Source: Odiellus spinosus
Taxonomy: Eukaryota; Arthropoda; Arachnida; Opiliones; Phalangiidae
Reading direction: 5' to 3'
DNA length: 64,000 bases
Assembly: GCA_963920705.1 (NCBI GenBank)
Contig: CAWUCO010000284.1
Span: 1,197,222-1,261,221, forward strand
The stretch's first letter is position 1, and each line of letters begins with the position of its first letter. A program made the position numbers and the translations under genes. Of this stretch, positions 43,100-55,150 are shown piece after piece. Under the pieces are notes generated by a model, which ran no database searches, was not told the DNA's origin, and saw only the letters and a list, made by a program, of their open reading frames with translations.

Positions 43100-43690
43100 A
43101 AAACTAAGCTGGCGACTTATCGTTAAAGGCTATGGTTGAATCGTGGCTAAATTCTTAAAGAGAACCGTCTAAGCTACAAAATCAGCCCTGTGCAAATTCT
43201 AAGCACCATCAAAAAGAGCGAAAAAATTGATTTAAAGGGAAACTAAAGAGCCTAGCGCGCCTTACCAAAAAATTTGTTTTTTCATTTGGAACTAAAACGG
43301 AGCTGACGACTTATCGTTAGAGGCTAGGGTTGAATCGTGGCTAAATTCTTAAAGAGTACCGTCTAGGCTACAAAAACAGCATGGTGCAAATTCTAAGCAC
43401 CATCAAATCGAGTGAAAAAAAATTATTTAAAGGGAAGCCATACAGCCTAGTGTGCCTTGTCAAAAAATAAATTTCTTCATTTGGAAATAAAACTGAGCGG
43501 GCGACTTAACGTTAAAGGCTAGGATTGAATCGTGGCTAAATTCTTAAAGAGAACCATCTAAGCTACAAAATGAGCCTGGTGCAAATTCTAAGCACCGTCA
43601 AAAAGAGCGAAAAAAAAAATGATTTAAAAGGGGAACTAAAGAGCCTATCGCGCCTTACCAAAAAATGAATTTTTTCGATTGGAACTAAAA
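43100..43690 (-). repeat. Three tandem copies of a ~195-bp unit
   Basis: GACTTATCGTTAAAGGCTA at 43112, again at 43306 and 43502 (with small changes), each followed by TGAATCGTGGCTAAATTCTT, AATTCTAAGCACC and AAGAGCCTA-like words. It lies just upstream of the Copia gag remnant and may have been its 5' leader or LTR-related DNA. Confidence 0.9.
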
Positions 43691-43699
43691 CTGTGCCCG

Positions 43700-44085
43700 C
43701 ATTCTGCAAAGTTTCCTTCCCCCAAGTGAGGCCCAACCTCCTCTCCTAAGCTCTCTGATTCATTTGCCAGCAATTGCGTCACATTGTCATAGGGTTTTTA
43801 ATTGGTTATGACGTAATTGACATAAGGATTTTGATACGCCAAAGTTTCCCGCGCAATTTCAGTTTAGTTTTAAGACAGTTAACCGAAAATGTACCGTTTT
43901 AACCATGGTTTAAAACCGGGGCAACCGTATTTTAACATTAATGTATTAAAACATTGATAAACGATATTATAATACTTTTTAATGTTTTATGTAGTTCGGT
44001 ATTTAATCTTTGACGAGATTAATCTATTTACTTGTAATGGTTTCTGTGGAACATTAAATTTTTAATTCACGTTGGACGGTTGGAT
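43700..44085. other. Unassigned non-coding DNA
   Basis: Nothing recognised. Confidence 0.5.
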
Positions 44086-44270
44086 ACATTAGCACTATTC
44101 TACCCCGTATGTTCGCATGAGAATTAAATGTATATTTAGTGTAGTAAAATTACGTTTTAAAAGCATGATTTCTTATTTTCCTATTTTTATAGCACTATTC
44201 TACCCCGTATGTTCGCATGACAATTAAATGTATATTTAGTGTAGTAAAATTACGTTTTAAAAGCACGACT
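44085..44270 (+). repeat. Tandem duplication of ~102 bp
   Basis: TAGCACTATTCTACCCCGTA at about 44089 and 44191, with the next 70 bp nearly identical (GTAGTAAAATTACGTTTTAA at the end). Confidence 0.9.
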
Positions 44271-44435
44271 TTTTAATTTTAACATATTCACCTTTATGCA
44301 AATGTATATTTTGAGAATTAAAATGACGTTGTAAAACACGACTCGATACTTTTTAACGTATTTTATTTCGGTACATAATAAAATAGACGCCATTGAAGAA
44401 AAAAAGGGAACGGCATTGAAACCATAGTTAACAAA

Positions 44436-44775
44436 ATGGTCCACATTGAAAGTAAAGTAAATGACATTGAAACATCTATTCAGTTTTGTTCAGATAAACT
44501 TGATGACTTTAATATTGGCCTTGGAAATATGTCTAGTGATATTAACTTAATTAAGAAAGAATATGATGATTTGAAATTAAAAAATACAGACTTAACAAAT
44601 AAAGTGCACAATCAAGAATTACTTAAACGAAATCAAGCAAGAAAATTTAATCTTTAACTTAGAATTTACGGGTATCGAAGCCACTAAAAATGAACAAATG
44701 GAAGAAATTGTCAAATCTATAGCTCAAACAATTGGAATTAATTATGTAAGTAATGACATAGTAAATTTATACGGC
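44436..44775 (+). pseudogene. LINE ORF1 fragment (coiled coil plus RNA-binding part)
   Basis: Residues 1-65 (44436-44640) form a heptad-rich coiled coil (VNDIETSIQFCSDKLDDFN). After a one-base frame change near 44650 the sequence reads NLEFTGIEATKNEQMEEIVK and AQTIGINY. This fits the RRM-like part of LINE ORF1 proteins of the Jockey/CR1/L1 type, which bind element RNA. Cut off by the Gypsy remnant at its 3' side. Confidence 0.65.
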
Positions 44776-44799
44776 CTACCTAGTCGTTTGTCACTTGCT

Positions 44800-45175
44800 G
44801 GTAGGCTTTTCATTACCATCCGAATGTGAGCAGCAACTTCATCTTGCAATTCTGTATCGGCAGAATTGGGAGCCTCCATTGGACTTCGAGATAGTGTGTC
44901 GGCAGCTACTAGATCCTTTCCTGGCGTATAGTGTCCAGTGTAATTGTACCGCATCATTCTAATCCGCAATCTCTGTAGTCGAGGAGATAGATCATCAAGG
45001 AGTTTCGTTTGTAGAATTTGGACTAATGGCTTGTGGTCTGTTTCAAGCTTGATCTTGATTCCTGTGATATAATTTGAAAATCTTTGGCATCCCCATGCTA
45101 GAGCTAACGCTTCCTTCTCTATTTGAGCGTATCTTCTTTCCGCTTCAGACATAGTAGTCGAGGCGTATGCTACGA
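44800..45175 (-). pseudogene. Gypsy RNase H (fossil)
   Basis: MSEAERRYAQIEKEALALAW, LETDHKPLV and DLVAADTLSRSP are the standard RNase H blocks of Gypsy pol. In intact relatives it removes the RNA template strand. Confidence 0.9.
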
Positions 45176-45544
45176 CTCTTAAGAGGCCCGTTTATAAAGG
45201 CGCGAGAAACCGAAAAAGTCGAAGCTGAAAGCGCAGAGATGAAGCGTATTTTTTTTTTCGGTTTTTTCGGCGGGATGTTTATAAACGCGCGATATTTGAA
45301 AAGTTTCGCGTTTTGCGCATATATGAAGCTGATTTTCAGAATAAGCTTCAGATCTGCCGTGGTTGATTTTCTCGCTCAAGTTTAGATCAAGCGAAGTGTC
45401 ACGTGGTCTTGCTAGCCAATCATTTTCCAATTTCGACTTTTCAGCAGTTTTAAAATTGGCATTCGTTTTGTTTTCGGTTAAAAACTGGCGCAATTTTATT
45501 AAAACGATTTAAATTACGGTTGTTCGTAAGTAGTCTACGGAAAA

Positions 45545-46626
45545 ATGTCATTGAAAGAAAAAAAAGAAAAGGAAAAAGTGTTAAAGGCGTCTATAAGACA
45601 AAAAGATATTGAGAGAAAGGAAAATTTGATCACATGGGATAAATCCCACGCCGATTATCGTGATAGAAACTTGCAAAATGTGAAGTGGGGTGAAGTTGCC
45701 GACGCCCTGAAAATGCCTGGTAAGCGGAAAAACTTTGGTTTTAAAAGCCTCAAATAATAAATATTTTTTAGTTAAAGATGTAAAATCAACGTGGAAGTAC
45801 CTGAAGGACCAGTTTAGGGTCAATTTCCACCAAAAAATCAGGACAAGAATATGTTGAACAAAATGATGCAGAACTCGTTAAATGGCCTTTTTTTAAGTAA
45901 TTAATGTTCTTAAAGGATGTAGTGACAAGAAGAGAGTATTTCAATGATTATTCTTATTTTAGATACGAAGTAATATAATAAATTTGATTAAATTAGTACA
46001 GCCTCCAACATTGAAATTCCTTCAAATGTCCAAAATAATGAGACCTCGAACGAGGCAGATAGGGTAACTGCCATTGGTAATATGTTATTAGTAATTAATG
46101 ATTAATTAAGTAAACCTTTAAAACTAGCTGTTTGCTGAAATTGGAAAAGAAGTCGAAGGCGTAGCTGAAGAAGATACCACTTTGAATGAAGATGAGATTG
46201 AATCTGACGATGGAGAGAGGCCTACGACCTCAAATAAACAAACAAGGTCATCAACTGCACAGTTGAAAAAGAAAAGACGTCGTTCTAGCCATCCATCAGA
46301 AATTGTTGATAATTGAAGATAATATTCAAAAGGAAATAGACAAGGTTGATAGGTATGTGAAAAAAGTATAAATTGTTAATTATGGTTAATTTTATATTTA
46401 TCTCTAACAACTATTTTAATAACAACTAGTTTAATTACAGCTTTATCGCTGCAAGTCTTTCTCATAAATGTGAGAAAAACATTGAAGGCCGACCAGAAAG
46501 GTTTTGTAAATATTTAGCAGATCTCTTGAAGCTTGTTGGCGTTTATCTGCAAAGAAGTTGTAAAATCGAAATGGCAGAAGTGGTAGATAAATATATTGAC
46601 CTAACTAAACAGCAGACAAAGAAATA
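45545..46626 (+). pseudogene. Harbinger MADF/Myb-like companion protein, several exons
   Basis: Exon 1 (45545-45718) encodes ENLITWDKSHADYRDRNLQN and WGEVADALKMP. It joins in phase, by a GTAAGC...TTTTTTAG intron, to VKDVKSTWKYLKDQFRVN. Together these form a MADF domain. Later exons near 46003-46062 and 46130-46360 are acidic, then have KKKRRRSSHPSE. The last (from 46441) is FIAASLSHKCEKNIEGRPER to the TAA at 46626. Frame changes near 45830 and 46310 suggest decay. In PIF/Harbinger such proteins bind transposon ends and help bring the transposase into the nucleus. Confidence 0.65.
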
Positions 46627-46998
46627 AATGAAATTGTAATTAAAATTATTTAATTTTTTATACTGTAAAGCATTAAAATTGCACAAAAGTTATTCTACAA
46701 ACAAATTTATCTTTTAATTAAATTTTTTTTAAAATTTCCCCATGTGAATTTTCTTCTATACGTGTAAATAATTACATGTATTAATATTAGGTTCTTATAT
46801 AATTTTTTTAACCATTAATTATAGAAATACGCGACTACTAGAGTCATCTACCATTACCAAAGCTAAAAAATAACTCTAGGAAGACTCGCAAAGCAGTATA
46901 AATACCAGATGAATCCAAAATGAAACAATTAAGTTTTGTTAAAAAAACACTTCTCTCTTTAAATGTTTTTTCCATTTACATATTCGAAAGACTCATTT

Positions 46999-48020
46999 TT
47001 AACGATTTACACCTGGCATATCCCATTGCCATGGAACTGCGCCTTCCTCTGACCAAAAATAATCCATGTAGATTTTTCTGCGTTTTTTGGCTGCTTCGGT
47101 GGAATTTCTCGCTCTTGATCCTCTCAGATTTAATAGAGCATTATCGCGCTCATCATTCCAAGCTCCATATTGGAAGTTCCCAAGGCTATCCGTGAAATCC
47201 GCAAATCCAGGGGGGCAATATACCTTTTCAGACTTTCTTAGGTGTTTTTCTTTAGAAATTAGGTAGTTGTGCAGCACAACTGTTGCTTTTACTATTCGAT
47301 CTACATTATCTGGTGCAAGGTTTATTGTTCGGTGGTATATCCTCCACCTTGCCCCCAATTTTCCAAAGCCATTTTCACTACAACGCCTAGATTAAATGTA
47401 TAAATATATATATCAGTCATTAAAGACATGATCTTCATCAATTTCATTGGTTAAATATTTAGAACCAATCTCTTCATTACGTAAATATCAGACACTTCTA
47501 CTCTCTACCAAATATTTACCTGGCTCTACTTAAACGATAATTAAAAATTCGAGATTTAGAATTTAATTCTTTTGACGAATAAGGCCTCAAGAAATTTTCT
47601 TGAAGCTGGAAAGCTTCATCCCCGACAAATAAATACGGCGCATAGATCTCACCCCTGGGTAATTTTGATGGGGGAGGCAAACCCAAAGTTTTGTTTTCTA
47701 GTGCAAAACCGATTGAAGAGCTTTTAAAAATTCCACCATCAGAATTGGAGCCAAAACCTCCTATGTCAACAGCTAGGAATTGTACTCGGCATCCACGACT
47801 GCCATAAGTACAACCGAGTTTGTACCCTATCAAAACCGTTTGTTAATATATTAGGTACCTACGGTTATATGAAAATATTTACCTTGTAGTTGTAATACAT
47901 TGAACCACTGTTTGCAGGCTGTTGGATTACCACGTGCTTACCATCAACAGCACCGCAACAGTTTGGGTACTGCCATACCCGTCCATATTCATAGGCGGCA
48001 TCTTTCTAAATTTTTTCAGT
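46999..48020 (-). CDS. PIF/Harbinger DDE transposase, 5' end truncated
   Basis: Three exons by eye: about 48015-47883 (QYPNCCGAVDGKHVVIQQPA, first Asp), 47833-47516 (FLAVDIGGFGSNSDGG, then FVGDEAFQL, second Asp), and about 47395-46999 (RCSENGFGKLGARWRIYHRT, Glu, then the C-terminus to NR stop). Introns have GTAAAT donors and TAG acceptors. All three catalytic acidic residues are present. The N-terminal part upstream of the QYPNC block is short, as Gypsy RT sequence begins next to it. Cuts and pastes the element in intact relatives. Confidence 0.85.
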
Positions 48021-48024
48021 TGGT

Positions 48025-49066
48025 GCCTGTAATTAGTAGGAGGAGCCATTCGTATTATAGCTGCAACCTTGTCTGGGTCAGGTTTGATTCCTTGGTTGTC
48101 GATGACATGTCCTATGAATTTGATTTTAGTTTGCGAGAATTGACACTTTGCGATATTAAGTGTGATGCCTTCTTCTGATAGTCTCTTGAGGACTCGTCGT
48201 AGAGAACGATCATGGTCTTCTTGAGTTGTTCCCCAGATAAGAATGTCGTCTTGCAGGCTGACAGTGCTCTCAATTCCCTCTATGATGTTATTTATTCTTC
48301 GCTGAAAGTATTCTGATGCTGAACTGAGACCAAATGGCAATCTGTGGAAATAATACCTTCCGAAGGGAGTGATAAAGGTTGTAAATTTCGCCGTTTCTTC
48401 TTCGAGAGGGATTTGGCAGTATCCGCTATTTGCGTCCAATTTTGAAAATACTTTTGCTCCTGCTAGTTGACTAAAAATGTGATCTACTGCTGGCAGTTGA
48501 TAACGTTCTCTCTTAATATATTTGTTGAGATGAGTTAAGTCAACGCATATTCTCAGTGATTTATCCGGAATCGCTTTGCTCTTCTCGTCGGTTGACCTTT
48601 CACCCTTTTTGACCAATACCATTGGAGAACACCAATCAGTCGGTTCGTCAATTGGAGATATGACGCCATTTTTAACCATGCGATCTAATTCAGTCTTCGT
48701 GGCTTTCATTAGGGGTATTGGGACTTGTCTTGCATGAGCCAATGAATAAGGTTCCGCATCCGGTTTCAGTTGTAGGCGATATGGCTGTTGAACTCTTCCA
48801 AGACCGTTGAATAGTGATGGAAACTCGTCTTGCGGATTGACCGCTGTAATGATTCCGTCGATACAGGAAATGATTCCAAGGCTCTCGCTGGCATCCAATC
48901 CTGGTAACTCCAGGTCACGTACTATGTAGAGATTTTCTTGAATTATTTTATTCCTGTACTTTAGCTTCGATCTGATCATTCCAAGGCAATTAAGTCTGTT
49001 TTTAGCTGGACCGTAAAGTCTTCTATATCTTCTCAGGTAGTGCACATATGTCCGCTCCCGTGTCAA
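48025..49066 (-). pseudogene. Gypsy reverse transcriptase (fossil)
   Basis: Recognised by RICVDLTHLNKYIKRERYQL, FSKLDANSGYCQIPL, FHRLPFGLSSASEYFQR and the DDILIWG block, then the GHVIDNQGIKPDPDKVAAI end. It directs copying of element RNA in intact relatives. Part of a broken element. Confidence 0.92.
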
Positions 49067-49745
49067 TCTTAAAATTGATAGGTTTGTCGTTGGCTTTAAT
49101 TTGCAGAACCCATTTTTGTCTCCGTGATGTCGCTACCGTGCCGATGAAAGCGTCATGTTGCTTTGGAGCGCTAACGATTGATCCCATGAAAGCTTCTTCA
49201 CTGTCGACTGATTTGACTGAGGATTTGAGAGACACTTTAGCGTAGTGACCTCTCTTTTGGCAATTTCGACAAGTGGCGTCCCGCGCTGGACAACGTTCAC
49301 GTGGATGATATTCTTGATCGCCGCATCTCATACATCCTTTACGATTCGAAGTCTTCAATTGGGCCGTACCATGACTGTGGTTCGGTTTCGTCCATAGACT
49401 TGTTTTTACTTCTTTGTGTGACTTTGGGCGATAGTTGTGGGCGGTGATGCGTTCGACGGTACTTGAACTGGCTACTGTCTGCAAGTCTATCTATTGTCTC
49501 CTTATTTCTTCGCATTGACGAGCCGTGGCCTCTGCTTTTTCTAGTGTTAGCTCAGCGTCAAACTGAAGTCGTTCAGATAATGTTTTGTCTTGAATTCCAA
49601 TTACGAATCTGTCATGAATTAGTTCTTCAGTCAGCTCATTATCCCGATATCCGCATTTGGCTCCTAATTAGTACCGTGATATATGCTTCGATTGTTTCAC
49701 CAGCTTCTTGATTACGGAGATTGAACTTCGCTCTCTCGAGGGGCT
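49023..49745 (-). pseudogene. Gypsy gag zinc knuckles and protease start (fossil)
   Basis: Two CCHC knuckles (CMRCGDQEYHPRERCPA and CRNCQKRGHYAK) follow a gag core with IHDRFVIGIQDKTLSERLQF near 49560-49640. The protease signature is FKIDTGADICAL. Broken. Confidence 0.88.
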
Positions 49746-49749
49746 AATC

Positions 49750-50970
49750 ACTCTCGGAATCCCTGTACAGCGATTACGGATTACGCGTAATCATTTTAGC
49801 ACTATCAAAGGCAGTGATTTTAAAGAATACGGGTAATCACTTTAGAACAGCCAAAGGTACAGCCTTTACACCGATTATGCTGAGTGACTATCCTCTCGCG
49901 CAATACAACTTTTAGGTTATTACAATAATTCGACCCGTCATGCTTCAAAAAGCTCTTATGGTTTTCCAAGAACTTTGCTAAACAAATTAAAGTTCTTACC
50001 AAACTAACAAATTAAACAAATACATTTTTCATTCGAGGCTTAAAATAACAGCGATTCCACGACAATGTCTCTTATAATCGACATAAACAAACAGTTCGGT
50101 CCAATTTGATTGGTTCTCAATTATCACGCGACTCGACTGATACACGAGTATTTCTCTCGCTTCAAAGGCGAAAAACCAGCGATAAGACTTTGCCAAGGCT
50201 CGCAAAATCGGAAACCCGCGTTTTTGTGATCAAATACCATGGTAAAAATAAGATTAGGCTTAGAAAGTCGGCTTTCAGCTTCAGCTTTTCAACATTTCAT
50301 GCACATGTGGAAGCCACCTTAATGATATAAACGGTCGTTAAATGAATTTTAAAAATTTGCGTTGATTCCCAATATTGCAAATTATAAATAGTTCGTTTCG
50401 TAAGTCGAGGACGATTCCCGAGGCAGGGTTTGCAAACACGTGCAACATCGGTTGTGCTTTTCATTTCAATAGGCTCCCATAGAATAACAAAAGAAATCGC
50501 CTTACTCAACGAGTACAAATCTTCTAATTTAGTTAAATATGGTCTTTATTGCTAAATTCAAACAAGCAATTTAAATTTTGGTACACTTCAGGTTAAATTC
50601 TGGTTATAACATTTGTTCTATTTGGTCGATCTCTTTTGAAATTTTAATCATTTTTGACCGAATACTCGAATTTTTTCGTGATCGGGAAAGGTGATTTATT
50701 TGGTTATTCTATGGTAGCTCGCTAATATGAAAAGTAAAACTTACGTCACGGGTATGTAATTTCTCGTGATTAAATTGGCGAGTTTGGCGACAGATAAATT
50801 AGACAAGCTCCCCGAATCGAGTCAGCGAATGGTTGTCTACTTTATTGCATCGACTAAAAATTGAGTTTCAGAAGTTGAGGATAATTTGGCTTGGAAAAAC
50901 CGGTTTACAAAAGACTTTCTTTCTACCGAAATCACCAGAGTTTTTAGGAAAACTCCATAATTTAAGGGAT
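49750..50970. other. Unassigned DNA after the Gypsy gag
   Basis: Could include the decayed 5' end of the Gypsy element, but no LTR can be shown. A loose ~57-bp repetition (GTAATCATTTTAG / GTAATCACTTTAG) is at 49788-49860. Confidence 0.45.
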
Positions 50971-50972
50971 CA

Positions 50973-52102
50973 GGGGTTCGATTCTACAACTGTCCTTACG
51001 AGGTGTATGGATAATTTTTTATCCTTAAAACACGGATTAGTCCTTAGACCTCAATGTCGGTATTCTAGGAGCGTCCTTAGCAAAAATTATCCTGACTAAG
51101 GACAAAATAAAGTCCTTATGATAAGGTGAGGGTTAGACCTCACCTTAGAGGTCTAAGGACCGAAAATCATCCTTATTTTTTAAACATTTTAAAGATGGCC
51201 GCCATCGTAGCTCAGTGGAAATTTTTCGTTTAGCCGCTTAAGCCGACGGAGAAGAATTAGACGAGATTTAAGTCGTCAAAGAGTCGTAAGGGATCGATTA
51301 CGAGCTTCTGAATTAAATAATTATCAATTTAAGCAATAATTTAGGGCTAAAAATGATAGCGCGTACCTATTATGGGATAGGTTAGCCGATCGCCTATCAC
51401 GCTCTAGCTATTCCCGTAGACATTGAAGTAGGTTTGTTGCATGGTTTGTTAATATATTTTTACTAATTTTGCGTGCTTATTTATTTTTTGATAGCCTTAA
51501 GATTTAGGTTTTGTTTCTTTCGATTTCCAGCTAGTCCAATTCTAAGAACTAAGTTGTCTATCATGTCAATGCCTGCGTAACAATAACATAGGCATAGATC
51601 ATGTACTTAATTGTTTGGTGAAAGTGGCCGTATAAAGCGTCCACTTACCAATTTCGATTGCATTTCTAAAAAAATCTAGTACTTTTTTCCATTTTTCTGT
51701 TGGAAACGTTTCCTAATCTTTTGGCCATAATTATAGTTAAAATCTCTATAAACTGCTTTTCAAAAACAGTCAAAAACTTGTATCGATAACCCCCGAACGA
51801 CTAACCCTAAGCCTCGGCCTAACAAATTATTACACGAAACTCGGTGCTCCTCGCTCGAGAGGCGAATTTTATTCCTCAAAGTTTCATTGGGTAAGATGTC
51901 CGGAAATACGTCACTAGAGAAAATAAGGAGAATTTTTTTCTCTGTCCTTAAATGTAAGGAGTTTTCGTACGGATAGGTGGTGTAGAATACCGTTATTTTT
52001 GAAAAACTGAATTTGTCCTTAGACAATCCTTAGGCGGGAAATACGGATTTATCCTTATTGTTTAAATCCTTATATTTAAGGACAGTTGTAGAATCGAACC
52101 CC
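50973..52102. mobile_element. 1.13-kb inverted-repeat DNA element, family unknown
   Basis: Ends GGGGTTCGATTCTACAACTG followed by TCCTTA, and the exact reverse, TAAGGACAGTTGTAGAATCG followed by AACCCC, about 25 bp perfect. Subterminal regions repeat TCCTTA/TAAGGA words. No transposase frame; flanks give no clear target duplication beyond one or two bases. Confidence 0.88.
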
Positions 52103-52104
52103 AG

Positions 52105-53440
52105 GTTATACTTTTTCATGATCCCATTATTCTAGGAATTGCTCAGGCTATAACGAAGTTCCTGGTGGAAATTGAGGTGAACCTCATAAAAGGGTAATGT
52201 AAATATACCCTTTAACATTTAAAGATAGTGTTGAACTTTAAGAACACAAATGATCTTGATAGGAAAAACATTTCCTATCAATTTTTAAATTCACCTAGTG
52301 TTTGAAAAAAATATACCAATTACATTGTAATTCGTATTTTGGGACTTCGAAAGAAGTATTTTAGTGAAAGTTTTTGGGCTTATCGTGACAATATGAAATT
52401 CACCATAACATGGATTGAAAACGTAAATTGAGGATGACACGTTTTTTTTTTCAGGAAAAGTATCGTTCTTTCTAGCCCTTGAACGTAAGTTCTCCTTAAA
52501 CGTCAAGATATTATATTGCTACCAAATCACATTGAATAAAGTCAAAAGTAAGTGGTTTAACTGCCTCGCTTATTGCTCAAGGAGAAAAATGAATTTAAGG
52601 CTCTTTCAATAAGCGCCTGTATATAATAATGGGGCGAAGCCAGTTCACCTAGAAAAATCAGTGAACTCCCATTTGCACGTGTTAAACCCACGTTAATTTA
52701 CTAAACGGTTTTAAATTAAAAACATAGTTACTTAAACTCTTCTAGAAATGAGAATGTTTCTCGTATTATCAACCTTTTGGGTGAGACTTATGGTTAACAA
52801 AAACGACATTTAAATGAGACCCGTCAGCATCTTAGCCATACTGTGCCTGCACCGCGGCCGGGTACTGCAAATATCAACGCGAGTTAATTTGTCAGCTGAC
52901 AGTCGTGTTTATTATAAAATATATTTTGAAATGTTTTCAAAATATTGACTTTAATCAGTTGAAGTTTGTCAAAACTAATCAGCTAAAAGTTTTCCTCACA
53001 ACTTTGTTTCGCAAAGAAACGTCTAATAAACGAGATGACTGATCTAATCGAACTCAATTTTTTTGGTACTAATTAAAATAGACACGCTAAATTGATCTTA
53101 ATCCAAGCTCGCTAATTAATAATATTCAGAAATTTTAATATATTCGCGAGTTAGTTTTTGCATACGGTGAAGTCGGTTTTTCTTTCGATATCAATGTTCT
53201 CACGTTGAATAAAGGAACAAATCGGCTTTCACAGTGTGGAAAAATCAATTTTGGTGAAAAATGGTTGAAATTGGAAATTTTCAAATAATTCTTCCAAATA
53301 GACCAATGGGAAAAACTGAATTCTAACAAAATGGACCAAAGACATTCATTTTGGTTCACTTTTGTGGAATTCAAATAGATTGAGATCGAAATGGAATGGT
53401 AGGCCGAAACTGTCACTTCAATGATAAAAAAGGCCCAACG
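52105..53440. other. Unassigned DNA
   Basis: The 121-codon minus frame at 53135-53500 has no family features and overlaps a better plus-strand candidate. Nothing else recognised. Confidence 0.45.
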
Positions 53441-53446
53441 CCAGTA

Positions 53447-53924
53447 AATCCACATATCCTCATCTCTGAAAAGAGGCAACACAAGCAATTCCGTTATCAC
53501 AGCGATTGAGCGACACGTTTTCTGTCAACTTGAGGCAAACAAAAATGGGACTAAATGTTATTCTAGTGTACTGATCATTGAAACTGCAAATGATATGATA
53601 CCAGTGCCACAAGTAAGAAGTAATATTCTTTAAATGTTCATTATTGCTATTAATCAATATGCGCTTCAAAGCTATGTGATGGTTTCTTTTAAAACTTACT
53701 TTCAGAATAATACTAAGATTGAAATCGCACCACCTACTAGTACAGAATCCCATCGGAATGTATTATATTCAACCAATGTTTCTAAAATCTCGGAAGAATC
53801 TCAATTAATGGATAAAGCGGAAATTCTGGACCCAAGTGAAAGTATATCCAGTTTCATGGATCAGGTATCTCATGGTTCTGATTTGACCCCCGAAGAAAGC
53901 AAAAGAAATGCAAGAGGCTATTGA
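53447..53924 (+). CDS. Possible two-exon gene fragment, function unknown
   Basis: An open plus frame at 53447-53614 reads GNTSNSVITAIERHVFCQLE and later VLIIETANDMIPVPQ. It is followed by GTAAGAAG, a good donor. An acceptor ACTTACTTTCAG ends at about 53707 and the next exon continues in the same phase with NNTKIEIAPPTSTES, then DKAEILDPSESISSFMDQVS and LTPEESKRNARGY stop (53924). The in-phase joining and codon composition favour real coding DNA, perhaps a C-terminal fragment of a host gene or unknown transposon protein. I recognise no domain. The upstream end is undefined. Confidence 0.35.
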
Positions 53925-55140
53925 AACAATCCCTTTTGAAAATCCTGGAAAATCTCAATGATTATTTTTGCTAGTACAACAACTGAGTTTTTCCAATTCC
54001 AAGAGCAAGAGACCTAAAAAATGGCACTTCTGTATATCAAGAGCAGATATGCCAGCCACATCACATGATTGTAAGGCTTATTCATTATTCCAAATGCTTT
54101 ACTGGCAATTACAACCTTTTTGACTATAGCTTCATTGAACAATCTTCTAGTAAAGCACTGGGAAAACTGGTATTTCTCATTTTCATCTAATAACATGAAA
54201 TACTATTCATTATAAAATTAAATACTGAAATATTGAGAGTTTCTAATATTAACTTAATGTTAACCCAAAAAAATGACGTTTCTAACGACTAATTTTGTTA
54301 TTGCAGATCCAAATGTCTCTAGGTCATAAACCTTCTAGTTTTAAGACTTAAAAAATAAACAGTTCTTCCGAAAAACATACTTTTTCAGGATTTCCAATAA
54401 TTTCGTGATACTAGCCTAAAAAGTACATGAGCTTAAGCAAAATATGAGTATTTTTTAACAATGAAAAACTTACTCTCATATTTTCAATAAGGTATGTAGT
54501 ATCAATACTCTCCATTTGTTCCGCAGCACTTTTAATGTTTTAAAAAAATACATCATTTTGACTAGATTTACTAGAACCTAGATTAGAGGAAGTTTCTTTG
54601 TACTTTGTGATTCTTTTGATAATTACAATTTAGTTACGGTGATAACGTGTTTGTAGCTGCAAAAGCTTAATGAACGCTACCAATATTTAGTAAGAAAATA
54701 AACAAATTACAGTATTCTACCAGGAGCTTAAGTTATTGAACAATACATAATATCACTTACACCTTTAGAAATATTTTCTGGGTCTCAGAAAGTAGGCATT
54801 AATTGATTCCTTAAAAATATATTTTTTAACCTGTTTTTAGCCAATATCGTTCCCTCCTCTTAGAGAAGATTTAATAGAAAGGGGGAAGTTCGCAACTATC
54901 AGAAATATTTTTAAAGGAGATGGCACACTTTCTATGTGTTTTGGCTTTCTACGGATTTCCTTTAAATTGAGATATATTGTTAAGCTTAGTAAAAGGAGCA
55001 AAATTGTCCATGGGCACTTTTCCCTAGCTCCAACGGATTGACCAGCATCGATGATTAAAATTTGGACACTCGTAGTTGGGTCTGGGATTTTCCTTACCAT
55101 TTTTTGGTCATGAAGCTAAAATGTTAATTAAGCTTATTTG
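53925..55140. other. Mostly unassigned; weak exon-like stretches
   Basis: 54837-55039 is open on both strands. The plus frame starts after a CTGTTTTTTAG acceptor-like site and reads PISFPPLREDLIERGKFATI; the minus frame reads MVRKIPDPTTSVQILIIDAG. 54014-54196 (minus) reads DENEKYQFSQCFTRRLFNEA. These could be decayed exons; strand and function are undecided. Confidence 0.3.
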
Positions 55141-55150
55141 CTCATAGAGG

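Larger units (their letters stand above)
45176..48020. mobile_element. PIF/Harbinger DNA transposon inside Gypsy
   Basis: The left end is near 45180, GAGGCCCGTTTATAAAGGCG right after TTAA, consistent with a TWA target; the right end is missing or truncated where transposase meets Gypsy RT at about 48020. It carries two convergent genes, a MADF-type DNA-binding protein (plus) and a DDE transposase (minus), the two-gene design known for this superfamily. Confidence 0.85.
44775..49745 (-). mobile_element. Gypsy LTR retrotransposon, decayed, hosting a Harbinger element
   Basis: Reads right to left: gag (to 49745), protease, reverse transcriptase, then, beyond the inserted DNA transposon at 45176-48020, RNase H. 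No integrase and no LTRs recognised. It resembles the Mag/K02A2.6 group by its gag and RT. Broken with several breaks; probably old. Confidence 0.88.

Noticed and set aside
45167-45493. Frames on both strands at the Harbinger left end
   Set aside because: Lie in the terminal/subterminal region of the transposon and overlap each other.
47900-48178. Plus-strand 92-codon frame
   Set aside because: Reverse strand of the transposase and Gypsy RT frames.
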